Positions 1 to 5,418 of a DNA stretch of 5,418 nucleotides are shown piece by piece; within the stretch, counting starts at the first letter, position 1; the number at the start of each line of letters is the position of its first letter. The position numbers and the translations under genes were made by a program. Source of the DNA: Chloroflexota bacterium (GTDB lineage: Bacteria > Chloroflexota > Dehalococcoidia > SHYB01 > JACPQI01); the NCBI GenBank assembly GCA_016190545.1, contig JACPQI010000123.1:1-5418 (forward strand), written 5' to 3'. The notes beneath the pieces are model-generated. The model did not search any database. It was not told where the DNA came from and saw only the letters and a list, made by a program, of their open reading frames with translations.

Positions 1-162
<162 letters not shown>

Positions 163-462
163 TTACTTGCCGCTGATCTTGGCCAGGATGTCCGACTCGC
201 GGAGGATGACGTACTCCACATTGTCCTCCTTGACCTCGGAGCCGGCGTACTTGGCGTAGACCACGCGGTCGCCCACCTTCACCTCGGGGGCGATGCGCTT
301 GCCGTCGTCGCCGACCCGGCCTGGGCCGACCGCCACCACTTCGCCTTCCTGGGGCTTTTCCTTCGCGGTGTCGGGCAGCACGATGCCGCTCTTGGTGACC
401 TCCTCACGCTGGAGGGCCTTGACAACGACGCGGTCTGCAAGGGGTTGAAAAGTTCGGGCCAT
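163..462 (-). CDS. groES: GroES co-chaperonin (10 kDa)
   Basis: This 99-residue co-chaperonin forms the heptameric lid of the GroEL chamber in the cytosol. The opening [15 protein letters not shown] matches the family start (usual length about 95-100). The mobile loop lies around residues 20-35 with the GroEL-contacting IVL tripeptide at 27-29. The [10 protein letters not shown] segment and the C-terminal [13 protein letters not shown] segment are also typical. An in-frame ATG exists 18 bases upstream (position 480), but the ATG at 460-462 is preferred. It is preceded by AAGGAG (471-476 on the complementary strand) with 8-base spacing and gives the usual family N terminus, while the upstream ATG has no ribosome binding site and would overlap the real one. 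It is the first gene of the groES-groEL operon, regulated by CIRCE/HrcA. Confidence 0.97.
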   Translation of the reverse strand: MARTFQPLADRVVVKALQREEVTKSGIVLPDTAKEKPQEGEVVAVGPGRVGDDGKRIAPEVKVGDRVVYAKYAGSEVKEDNVEYVILRESDILAKISGK

Positions 463-503
463 AGTCACATCTCCTTCCATCGAATGGAATTGTCCAAGCC
501 CCT

Positions 504-533
504 ATTTTAGCACTCTCGCCATCCGAGTGCTAA
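504..533 (-). promoter_or_regulatory. Probable sigmaA/sigma70-type promoter of groES-groEL
   Basis: On the minus strand, TTAGCA (528-533) as -35 and TAAAAT (504-509) as -10 are separated by 18 bases. The -10 differs from TATAAT at one position and the -35 differs from TTGACA at two. Transcription would begin near 497 and give a leader of about 35 bases before the groES ATG. Both elements overlap or abut the CIRCE operator, so a repressor bound there would block RNA polymerase directly. The boxes are seen in the sequence; their use is inferred. Confidence 0.6.
507..533. promoter_or_regulatory. CIRCE operator (HrcA binding site)
   Basis: A perfect inverted repeat, TTAGCACTC followed by a 9-base spacer and GAGTGCTAA, exactly matches the consensus CIRCE element. 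CIRCE is bound by the heat-shock repressor HrcA, whose folding depends on GroEL, so titration of GroEL by misfolded protein relieves repression. It sits between groES and ricT, with its edge 44 bases upstream of the groES start, and overlaps the predicted groES promoter. hrcA itself is not in this window. Confidence 0.96.
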
Positions 534-638
534 TCCCCCCTGTCACCGTATGTAAAAATCAGTTGCCCCTCCTTGTGATAAGAGGGCGCGACGCTCTCCA
601 CAAACGTCGGAATCGGGCAGGTCTGAGAGCGGCTGCCC

Positions 639-666
639 TTGCAGGAGCCGTGGCATAGGTTATGAT
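639..666 (+). promoter_or_regulatory. Candidate promoter of ricT
   Basis: TTGCAG (639-644) and TATGAT (661-666) are separated by 16 bases. The -10 differs from consensus at one position; the -35 is weak. Transcription would begin around 673, about 46 bases before the ricT start. A hairpin-capable repeat (GGGCAG at 615-620, CTGCCC at 633-638) ends directly before the -35. It is the best -10 candidate in the divergent intergenic region, but the weak -35 keeps the call tentative. Confidence 0.4.
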
Positions 667-718
667 AGAGGGATGCTGGTGTTTTCTCCTCTAGCTCTAG
701 AAGGATGGGATAGACCGC

Positions 719-1588
719 ATGCCTGACATCGTTGGCGTCCGCTTCCGCCGGGCTGGCAAGCTCCAGTTCTACGAGACCGGCGGCCTGGCGGTGGAAGTGA
801 ATGATTACGTGGTGGCTGACACTCCCCGGGGCCAGGAGATGGGGTGGGTGGTCATCACCCCGCAGCAGCTCATCGCCAGCCAGATCAAGACGCCGCTGTT
901 CCCCATCGTCCGCAAGGCTGCCGTAGAAGACCTGCGCCGCCGCGATGAACTCAAGGCCAAGGAGGCCCAGGCCCTGGAGCAGTGCCGGGAGTTGGCCCAA
1001 AAACACAACCTGCCTATGAAGCTGGTAGAGGCGGAATACATCCTGGACGGCAAGCTTATCTTCCACTTCGGCGCCGAAGACCGGGTGGACTTCCGCAACC
1101 TGCTCAAGGACCTCAACGCTGCATTCCAGACGAAGGTGGAATTGAGACAGGTGGGCGCCCGCGATGAAGCCAAGCTCATCGACGGCATGGGGCGGTGCGG
1201 GCGGCAGCTTTGTTGCTCCACCTGGTTGACGGAGTTTTCGCCTGTCTCTATGCGCATGGCCAAGGAGCAGGAGTTGCCGCTCAATGCCTTCAATCTGGCT
1301 GGCGCGTGCGGCAGGCTCCGCTGCTGCCTCCGCTATGAGTACGAGCAATACCGCGAGTTCCGCCGGGAGCTGCCCAAGATAGGCGAGTGGGTCATCACTC
1401 CCCAGGGCGATGCCAAGGTCATCGTGGGCCATCCGCTGAAACAACTCGTGTCCGTGCTGGTGGGAGCAGAGGGCGAGCAGACCGTGGCACAGTTCCCGCT
1501 CGACCAGGTGAAGCGCAAGGTCAGGCCGCAGTCGGAGCCAGCCGTCAAGGACGAAGACGAGGCCCCCGCCGAGGACGAAGGGGCGTAG
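719..1588 (+). CDS. ricT: RicT/YaaT-type PSP1 domain protein (Fe-S-binding regulatory complex subunit)
   Basis: This 289-residue cytosolic protein has the PSP1 C-terminal domain and matches Bacillus RicT (YaaT) along its length. It opens with the family start MPDIVGVRFRRAGK. Two conserved cysteine clusters stand out: C160, C165, C166 (GRCGRQLCC) and C197, C202, C203 (GACGRLRCC, followed by LRYEYEQY). In B. subtilis RicT works with RicA and RicF as an Fe-S-containing complex that promotes RNase Y-dependent mRNA processing and affects sporulation, competence and biofilm pathways. Whether the same partners exist here is unknown; none is in the window. Residues 276-289 form an acidic tail. The ATG at 719 is preceded by AAGGATGGGA (701-710), a moderate ribosome binding site. 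The gene is divergent from groES, and a transposase relic begins just after its stop. Family assignment is confident; the cellular role is inferred by homology. Confidence 0.92.
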   Translation: MPDIVGVRFRRAGKLQFYETGGLAVEVNDYVVADTPRGQEMGWVVITPQQLIASQIKTPLFPIVRKAAVEDLRRRDELKAKEAQALEQCRELAQKHNLPMKLVEAEYILDGKLIFHFGAEDRVDFRNLLKDLNAAFQTKVELRQVGARDEAKLIDGMGRCGRQLCCSTWLTEFSPVSMRMAKEQELPLNAFNLAGACGRLRCCLRYEYEQYREFRRELPKIGEWVITPQGDAKVIVGHPLKQLVSVLVGAEGEQTVAQFPLDQVKRKVRPQSEPAVKDEDEAPAEDEGA

Positions 1589-1603
1589 CACAGCGACGGT
1601 GAC

Positions 1604-1845
1604 GACTCCTGGCTAAACCTGGTCGAACGCTGGTTCTCTCGGTGCTGACGGAGAAGCAGGTGCGGCGTGGAGCCTTCCGCAGCACCCGTGAGTTGGAGTT
1701 GGCTATTACGCGCTACCGGGAGACCTACAACACGTAGCCCCAGCCCTTCGTCTGGACCAAAACGGCAGATCAAATCTTGGCCTTCATCGCACGATGCTGT
1801 GAACGAACTCTTGATTCAGGATACGAGCGTAGTGTGATACCATGA
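1604..1845 (+). pseudogene. IS630-family transposase, degenerate C-terminal remnant
   Basis: Conceptual translation gives the C-terminal part of an IS630-type DDE transposase. SWLNLVERWF (from 1607) contains the Glu of the SWLNxxE signature, expected to be the third catalytic acid. VLTEKQVRRGAFRSTRELE and, further on, PQPFVWTKTADQILAFIARC follow. The reading frame is broken twice. After WF (1631-1636) an extra TC at 1637-1638, probably a dinucleotide duplication in TTCTCTCGG, shifts the frame. In the continuing frame TAG at 1735-1737 interrupts YNT-PQPF, where CAG or a similar codon would be expected. The frame closes with TGA at 1843-1845, though recognisable similarity ends near 1824. The N-terminal two thirds, with the first two catalytic Asp residues, is missing, and no terminal inverted repeats were identified. 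It cannot encode an active enzyme. Confidence 0.85.
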
Positions 1846-1883
1846 TCCAACCACGAAGATGAGGGGCAGCCGGGAGGCAGGTG

Positions 1884-3143
1884 ATGAGACCAGTGATTGC
1901 AGTAGCAACAGCCGCTGTCAGTATAGTCGTGCTGGCGGCCTGTGCTGGCGCTGCCCCCACTCCTGTACCGACAAACACCCTTGCACCTCAGACCACGACT
2001 ATGCCATCCCCCACGCCCACCGCGATTCCGACGCCAACACCTACACCCACGCCGGTATCGGATGCCACAGCGACACCCTCTCCCACGGCGACGTCCACAC
2101 CTACAGCGACACCTATTGCAATGCCTACCGCGACGCCGAAAGCTACTCCTACGCCGGCACCGACGCCTACTGCTACCACGGAAGTGCCTACGTCCACGGT
2201 CCGGCTCATTATCCCTGACGCCGATAACCTCCAATACCTGAATTTCTGGGTGGCTCTGGGCGCAGGGTTTTTCAAGGAAGCGGGCCTGGATGTGCAGATC
2301 GTAGTGCCACCCAACCCCATGGGCGCTCCTCAGTTTCTCCTACAGGACCGAGGGGACGTGGCCCTGCTGCAGCCCCCTATCTACATCCAACAAATCGCTC
2401 AGGAACGGCCTATCGTAGTCTTTGCCAACCTTCTCCACAATGACCCGATCAACCTCATTGTGCGTAAAGATGTCGCCACCGAGCGCAACCTCTCGCCTCA
2501 GGCGCCTCTGAGGGAACGCTTGACGGCCATGCGAGGCCTCAAGATTGGAGTAGCAGTCGGCCCTCAAACCCGCTTGCGTATCCTCTTTGCCTCGGTAGGT
2601 ATGGACATCGCGCAAGACATTCAGACGGTCATTATCCCGGGCGAGGGGCAGAATGCAGCCTTCGCAGAGAAACGCGTGGATGCTCTGTATGCTCACACCC
2701 CGTACCTGGAGAAGGCGTTGGCGGATGACGGGGCAGTCTTACTGGTCAACCAGTCCCGAGGTGATATACAAGAACTAACAGGCCTTGCAGGGCATGCGCT
2801 CGTCACCACCCGAGAATTCGCAACGAACAAACCTGACGTGGTTCTCTCCCTGACGCGTGGCGTGTATCGGGCTCAACAGCTCATTCATAGCGACACCAAG
2901 ATTGCGATAGATGCCCTGTTGCGTTCCGGACTGCCGGAACTGGAGCGACGGTATGTTGACATTCTTCTTCCCATCTATCAGCCAGCCATCCCCAACACGC
3001 CGGAGGTATCCGTTGAGGCGATCCACAAGTCGAACAAGAATTTCTTTCCTGCGATCCAATCTCCTGCGGACTTGACCAAGGTCAACCTCGCGGATTACAT
3101 AGCGCCGCAGTTTGCACAGCAGGCCGTGTCGGGAGGCCGCTAA
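1884..3143 (+). CDS. ABC transporter substrate-binding lipoprotein, NMT1/THI5/TauA-like
   Basis: This predicted lipid-anchored solute-binding protein has 419 residues. Residues 1-20 form a lipoprotein signal peptide (basic R2, hydrophobic 4-18, lipobox LAAC with acylated Cys20). Residues 21 to about 104 are a low-complexity Thr/Pro/Ala linker with many TP and TPTA repeats, likely an extended tether from membrane to binding domain. From about 105 a periplasmic-binding-protein fold of the NMT1 type follows: VRLIIPDADNLQY, then FWVALGAGFFKEAGLDVQIV (121-140), the typical helix-strand motif, and GDVALLQPP (157-165), the usual substrate-site segment. Such proteins bind thiamine pyrimidine precursors, nitrate, taurine or other sulfonates; the ligand cannot be told from sequence. 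ATG 1884 is chosen over GTG 1881 because GGGAGG (1872-1877) gives better spacing (6 bases). No permease or ATPase gene is adjacent, so it is an orphan here. Codon choice looks less GC-biased than in ricT. Confidence 0.85.
   Translation: MRPVIAVATAAVSIVVLAACAGAAPTPVPTNTLAPQTTTMPSPTPTAIPTPTPTPTPVSDATATPSPTATSTPTATPIAMPTATPKATPTPAPTPTATTEVPTSTVRLIIPDADNLQYLNFWVALGAGFFKEAGLDVQIVVPPNPMGAPQFLLQDRGDVALLQPPIYIQQIAQERPIVVFANLLHNDPINLIVRKDVATERNLSPQAPLRERLTAMRGLKIGVAVGPQTRLRILFASVGMDIAQDIQTVIIPGEGQNAAFAEKRVDALYAHTPYLEKALADDGAVLLVNQSRGDIQELTGLAGHALVTTREFATNKPDVVLSLTRGVYRAQQLIHSDTKIAIDALLRSGLPELERRYVDILLPIYQPAIPNTPEVSVEAIHKSNKNFFPAIQSPADLTKVNLADYIAPQFAQQAVSGGR
1960..2195 (+). repeat. Degenerate short tandem repeats encoding the Thr/Pro linker
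   Basis: This stretch of the lipoprotein gene is built of imperfect 6-12 base units such as ACGCCTACT, CCGACGCC and ACACCTACA, translating to repeated TP, TPTA and PTAT units. Such runs change length easily by slippage, so the linker length probably varies among relatives. The repeats also keep the other frames open on both strands, which produces spurious repeat-like reading frames. Confidence 0.75.
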
Positions 3144-3257
3144 AGGGTCGTTCAGAGCGCGCATCCTGAGGCCCGTTACCCCTATGAATGCGAGGCTCTG
3201 GTACTGTCCACCGGGCAAAGAGCGCTAGAAGAACGCTCACCGTACTGGACCCAAAGC

Positions 3258-3788
3258 CTAGGACGGCCCGCGCAGCCAGCCCTCCGGGTAGGGCACGAAC
3301 TTCTGCCACTCCTGGTAGGTATGGAGGTAGGGGTAGAAGACCTGGTAGGGGTTGAGGGGAGGCGGCGCGGGGCGCTTGAGGAGTCGCATACGGGCTTCGG
3401 GCGGCGTATGGGCCGCCTTCCTATGGTTGCATGGCACACAAGCCGCGACCATGTTGTCCCAGGTGTGGCGTCCTCCCCGGTTCCGGGGGATGACGTGGTC
3501 CAGCGTCAGCTCCCTGGTCACCTTGCCGCAGTACTGGCAGGTGAAGCGGTCTCGCAAGAACACCTCGCGCCGGGTCAGCTTGCGGCCTCGAAGCGGGCGG
3601 CGGATGTGGTATTGCAGGCGGATGACCGAGGGGATGGTGAAGACGGAAGAGACGGAGCGGATGTCGCCGCGGCCGTTCTCCAGGATTTCGGCCTTGCCCT
3701 GTTGCACAAGGACGATGGCGCGCCGGATGTTGCACACATTCAGCGGCTCATAATTCTGGTTCAACACCAGCGCCAGATAATCGAGCAC
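3258..3788 (-). CDS. HNH endonuclease family protein
   Basis: This 176-residue protein contains an HNH nuclease domain at about residues 77-125. It has the zinc-binding pairs CQYC (C84, C87) and CVPC (C117, C120), the LDHVIPRNRGG motif with putative catalytic His98, Asn112 in TWDN, and Asn121/His122 in the CNHRK segment. The N-terminal part (ALVLNQNYEPLNVCNIRRAI, residues 6-25) and a C-terminal Pro/Tyr-rich tail match a widespread family of stand-alone bacterial HNH proteins whose biological role is unsettled. It could act in DNA repair, restriction or nucleic-acid processing. The start is GTG at 3786-3788, because no in-frame ATG lies upstream and AAGAGGA is placed about 7 bases before it. 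It lies 33 bases downstream of cvpA on the same strand, with no promoter evident between them, so the two probably form an operon. It converges with the lipoprotein gene. Confidence 0.9.
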   Translation of the reverse strand: MLDYLALVLNQNYEPLNVCNIRRAIVLVQQGKAEILENGRGDIRSVSSVFTIPSVIRLQYHIRRPLRGRKLTRREVFLRDRFTCQYCGKVTRELTLDHVIPRNRGGRHTWDNMVAACVPCNHRKAAHTPPEARMRLLKRPAPPPLNPYQVFYPYLHTYQEWQKFVPYPEGWLRGPS

Positions 3789-3821
3789 GCTCAGTCCTCT
3801 TCTCTCTCGATGCCTCTGAGT

Positions 3822-4328
3822 TTACCGCAGCTTACGCAACACTGCCAACTCCTGGAACTTGTCCGGCAGCAGGGAGACTACGACAGGGACTTTGTCCACC
3901 AGGAAGCGGGCCATCGACGAGTCCTGGATATCCTTTTGGAACCCGCCTCCCGCAAAGTTCCCGAACAGGATGCACAGGGCACCGAGCATGAAGCCCGCCC
4001 CGACCACGCCCAGACCGGTGCCCGCCAGCCCATCCACCATGGGCGGCGTCACGGCGCGGAAGACGCCGCGCACAATCATGCCCGCGAAGTGGACTGCGAT
4101 GAACACCACAAGGTACAAGATGACGAAGGCCACGATGGTGGAGCCGTCCACCGTCTCCGTCTGCAGCGACTCCAGCTTGCCAGCCAGGCCGCTGTGGTAC
4201 TTGCCGGAGACGAGCACACCCAAGACAATGCCGAGAATGGATGCGATGCCTCCGATAAGCCCCATCCTCCACCCGGTGAATCCCCCGGCGGCAAGACCCA
4301 GCAGGATAACAGCGTCTACCCAGTTCAT
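3822..4328 (-). CDS. cvpA: CvpA family integral membrane protein
   Basis: This 168-residue protein fits the CvpA (colicin V production) family, inner-membrane proteins linked to colicin V export in E. coli and to envelope homeostasis elsewhere; the biochemical activity is not established. It starts MNWVDAVILLGLAAGGFTGW, the typical CvpA N terminus with an acidic residue in the first helix and a GxxxGxxxG-like pattern (GGFTGWRMGLIGG). Four hydrophobic segments are visible at about 5-19, 23-41, 64-86 and 100-123, followed by a soluble tail. The reading frame extends upstream to 4427, but ATG 4326-4328 is chosen. It has a strong ribosome binding site, GAGGAGGG, about 5 bases upstream; the extension is not membrane-like; and the predicted promoter lies where the extended start would be. 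It is the first gene of the pair with the HNH gene. Confidence 0.9.
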   Translation of the reverse strand: MNWVDAVILLGLAAGGFTGWRMGLIGGIASILGIVLGVLVSGKYHSGLAGKLESLQTETVDGSTIVAFVILYLVVFIAVHFAGMIVRGVFRAVTPPMVDGLAGTGLGVVGAGFMLGALCILFGNFAGGGFQKDIQDSSMARFLVDKVPVVVSLLPDKFQELAVLRKLR

Positions 4329-4340
4329 GACTGCCCTCCT

Positions 4341-4368
4341 CGGCCTGTGTCGCGCCGCGACCAGGCCG
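4341..4368 (-). promoter_or_regulatory. GC-rich hairpin in the cvpA leader, touching the ribosome binding site
   Basis: On the minus strand CGGCCTG pairs with CAGGCCG (outer 7 base pairs), and inside it GTCGCG faces CGCGAC around a single central base, with one unpaired base between the inner and outer stems. In RNA the innermost pairs must open to make a loop. The hairpin ends at 4341, overlapping by one base the GAGGAGGG ribosome binding site (4334-4341). It lies outside the chosen cvpA coding region but inside the transcript predicted from 4420-4449. No T-run follows, so it does not look like an ordinary terminator. Confidence 0.6.
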
Positions 4369-4419
4369 CTACCAGATTGTCCTGTGCCAGCAGTCCCGAT
4401 CGTTCCGACGGCCACTGGC

Positions 4420-4449
4420 ATTATCACCGCCCTTCCATTCCCGCGTCAA
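4420..4449 (-). promoter_or_regulatory. Predicted sigma70-type promoter of the cvpA-HNH operon
   Basis: On the minus strand TTGACG (4444-4449) and GATAAT (4420-4425) are separated by 18 bases. Each hexamer differs from consensus at one position, making this the best promoter match in the window. Transcription would begin around 4413 and produce a leader of about 85 bases that includes the hairpin at 4341-4368. The position also supports choosing the 4328 start for cvpA. Confidence 0.65.
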
Positions 4450-4599
4450 GCGGATAAGTCCGCCCTCCACACTGGGAACAGAGAACGGAAAGAGAGGAGA
4501 GAAGTTCGTACTTTTGGCCCTTGCCGAACGGCCCCGGGGCGTGTACGCTAAGGGCGCTCAGCGGTTTGTACTTAATCTCTTTTCATTGTGGAGTACATC

Positions 4600-5418
4600 A
4601 TGGAATCAGGCGCGCCGCGCCGCACCAATGGAAAAGTCGCACACGCCGCCAGGCCCGAGCACCTCTTCTGGCCAGGCGAAGGGATACTCAAAGGAGAGCT
4701 TGTCGAATATTACCGGCACATGGGGCCGGTCATCGTCCCGCACTTGCGTGGCCGCCCTGTAGACCTGGTCGCCTTCCCACACGGCATTGGAGGCCAGGAA
4801 GAGAAGCGGCCTTCCTTCGTGCCACGCATTCCGGGCTGGATCGACCAGCGACGGCAAGAGCAGCCCCACGTGCACCAGGTGCAAGACCTTGAAACCCTGG
4901 GCTGGTTCGTCAACCAGGATGTGGTGGAGTTTCGCCCCTGGCTCTGCCACGCCGACAACCCACACCGCCCGGACCAGGTGGTGTTCGATCTCATACCCGG
5001 CGCCCAAGCGAGATTCGAAGACACGCGGACGGTGGCCCTCTTGCTGCGGCGCCTGCTCGACCTGATCGGGGTCATGAGCTACGTCAAGACCACCGGCGGA
5101 GCGGGCTTGCACGTGGTCGTGGGCATCCGGCGCGACTACACCTTCACCCAGGTGCTGGAGTGGGCGCGCCTGGCCGCTCGGGTCATGGTCCAGGCCATGC
5201 CCCGGTTGGCTACCATCAACTTCACCACCCAACGCGACCCGCGCAAGGTGCTCATGGACTACCGGCAGAACGACTTCGGGAAGGCGCTGGCAAGCCCCTA
5301 CAGCCTCCGGGCGCTGCCCGGCGCCCCGGTGTCTACGCCGTTGACGTGGGAGGAGGTGGAGGAGGGCCGCGTGCAGCCAGCCCAGTTCACCATCCGCACT
5401 CTGCCGGACCGCCTGCAC
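4600..5418 (+). CDS. LigD-type (AEP superfamily) DNA polymerase domain protein, divergent active site, 3' end outside window
   Basis: The 273 codons seen encode a polymerase domain like that of the NHEJ ligase LigD. Collinear signatures are GELVEYYRHMGPVIVPHLRGRP (32-53), RPDQVVFDLIPG (123-134), VKTTGGAGLHVVV (162-174), LMDYRQN (218-224) and SPYSLRALPGAPVSTPLTWEEV (232-253). In active LigD Pol domains this family fills gaps with ribo- or deoxynucleotides during double-strand break repair, using Asp residues of a DxD motif plus a third Asp. Here D130 and D220 remain, but the second Asp of FDLDP is I132. The His usual in the EIHPW-type motif is R112, the Lys in the SGGKGLH motif is A168, and the early FFQK-type Lys is not found. 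ATG 4600 has GGAG (4590-4593) 6 bases upstream, and an in-frame TAA at 4573-4575 limits any extension. Whether a ligase or nuclease domain follows cannot be seen. Divergent from cvpA. Confidence 0.88.
   Translation, partial: MESGAPRRTNGKVAHAARPEHLFWPGEGILKGELVEYYRHMGPVIVPHLRGRPVDLVAFPHGIGGQEEKRPSFVPRIPGWIDQRRQEQPHVHQVQDLETLGWFVNQDVVEFRPWLCHADNPHRPDQVVFDLIPGAQARFEDTRTVALLLRRLLDLIGVMSYVKTTGGAGLHVVVGIRRDYTFTQVLEWARLAARVMVQAMPRLATINFTTQRDPRKVLMDYRQNDFGKALASPYSLRALPGAPVSTPLTWEEVEEGRVQPAQFTIRTLPDRLH

Noticed and set aside
530..1591. Long open frame on the minus strand opposite ricT (353 codons)
   Set aside because: It is antisense to a clearly conserved RicT protein, runs to the edge of the CIRCE element, has no family resemblance and is explained by GC-rich codon bias.
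1811..1840. Candidate promoter for the lipoprotein gene (TTGATT, 18-base spacer, TGATAC)
   Set aside because: The -10 is poor and the sequence overlaps the transposase relic tail; alternatives nearby are equally weak, so no confident call is possible.
1988..2320. Minus-strand frame with GVGVGV/AVGVAV-type repeats
   Set aside because: It is the reverse complement of the Thr/Pro linker repeats of the lipoprotein; the apparent repeat protein is a by-product of that low-complexity DNA.
3210..3245. Possible terminator between the lipoprotein and HNH genes (GAGCG...CGCTC with a 9-base loop)
   Set aside because: The stem has only five base pairs and no T-run follows on either strand, so an intrinsic terminator is not supported even though the genes converge here.
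3321..4457. Plus-strand open frame of 378 codons across the HNH and cvpA genes
   Set aside because: It spans two well-supported minus-strand genes and their intergenic gap, and its composition (His, Gln, Asp-rich) is typical of an antisense shadow.
4521..4549. Candidate promoter for the LigD-like gene (TTGCCG, 17-base spacer, TACGCT)
   Set aside because: The -10 shares only three of six bases with consensus and the region is GC-rich; no clear promoter for this gene can be called.
4606..5418. Long minus-strand open frame opposite the LigD-like gene (270 codons)
   Set aside because: The plus-strand frame from 4600 has collinear LigD polymerase motifs; the antisense frame is His/Gln/Leu-rich with no recognisable domain.

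Overview
The window is GC-rich chromosomal DNA from a bacterium. The mix of genes fits a Chloroflexota-like (for example Dehalococcoidia-related) or similar deep-branching bacterium: groESL with a HrcA/CIRCE operator, a RicT/YaaT-type PSP1 protein, a lipoprotein with a Thr/Pro linker, an HNH protein, CvpA and a LigD-type polymerase domain. The phylum is inferred from gene content and codon style and is not proven. Coding density is high. Seven gene loci are visible: five complete, two cut by the window edges, plus one transposase relic.

Left part (1-720): a minus-strand groES-groEL operon runs off the left edge. Its promoter lies within and beside a perfect CIRCE operator at 507-533. Divergent from it, a plausible promoter (about 639-666) leads into ricT on the plus strand (719-1588). 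RicT carries two conserved cysteine clusters expected to bind Fe-S.

Middle (1589-3257): about 15 bases after ricT comes the C-terminal piece of an IS630-family transposase, broken by a two-base insertion and a stop codon. Next is a lipoprotein of the NMT1/TauA substrate-binding type (1884-3143), with about 80 residues of Thr/Pro/Ala-rich linker. No transporter permease or ATPase lies beside it in the window. A short convergent gap follows.

Right part (3258-5418): a minus-strand pair, cvpA (3822-4328) then an HNH nuclease-like gene (3258-3788), appears to be transcribed from a strong-looking sigma70-type promoter at 4420-4449. The leader contains a very GC-rich hairpin touching the cvpA ribosome binding site. 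Divergent from this pair, a plus-strand gene starts at ATG 4600 and runs off the right edge. It encodes a LigD/AEP-type polymerase domain whose fold motifs are easy to recognise, but several expected active-site residues are replaced, including the second metal-binding Asp of the DxD motif. This gene is the most unusual item in the window and may be an inactivated or repurposed polymerase domain.
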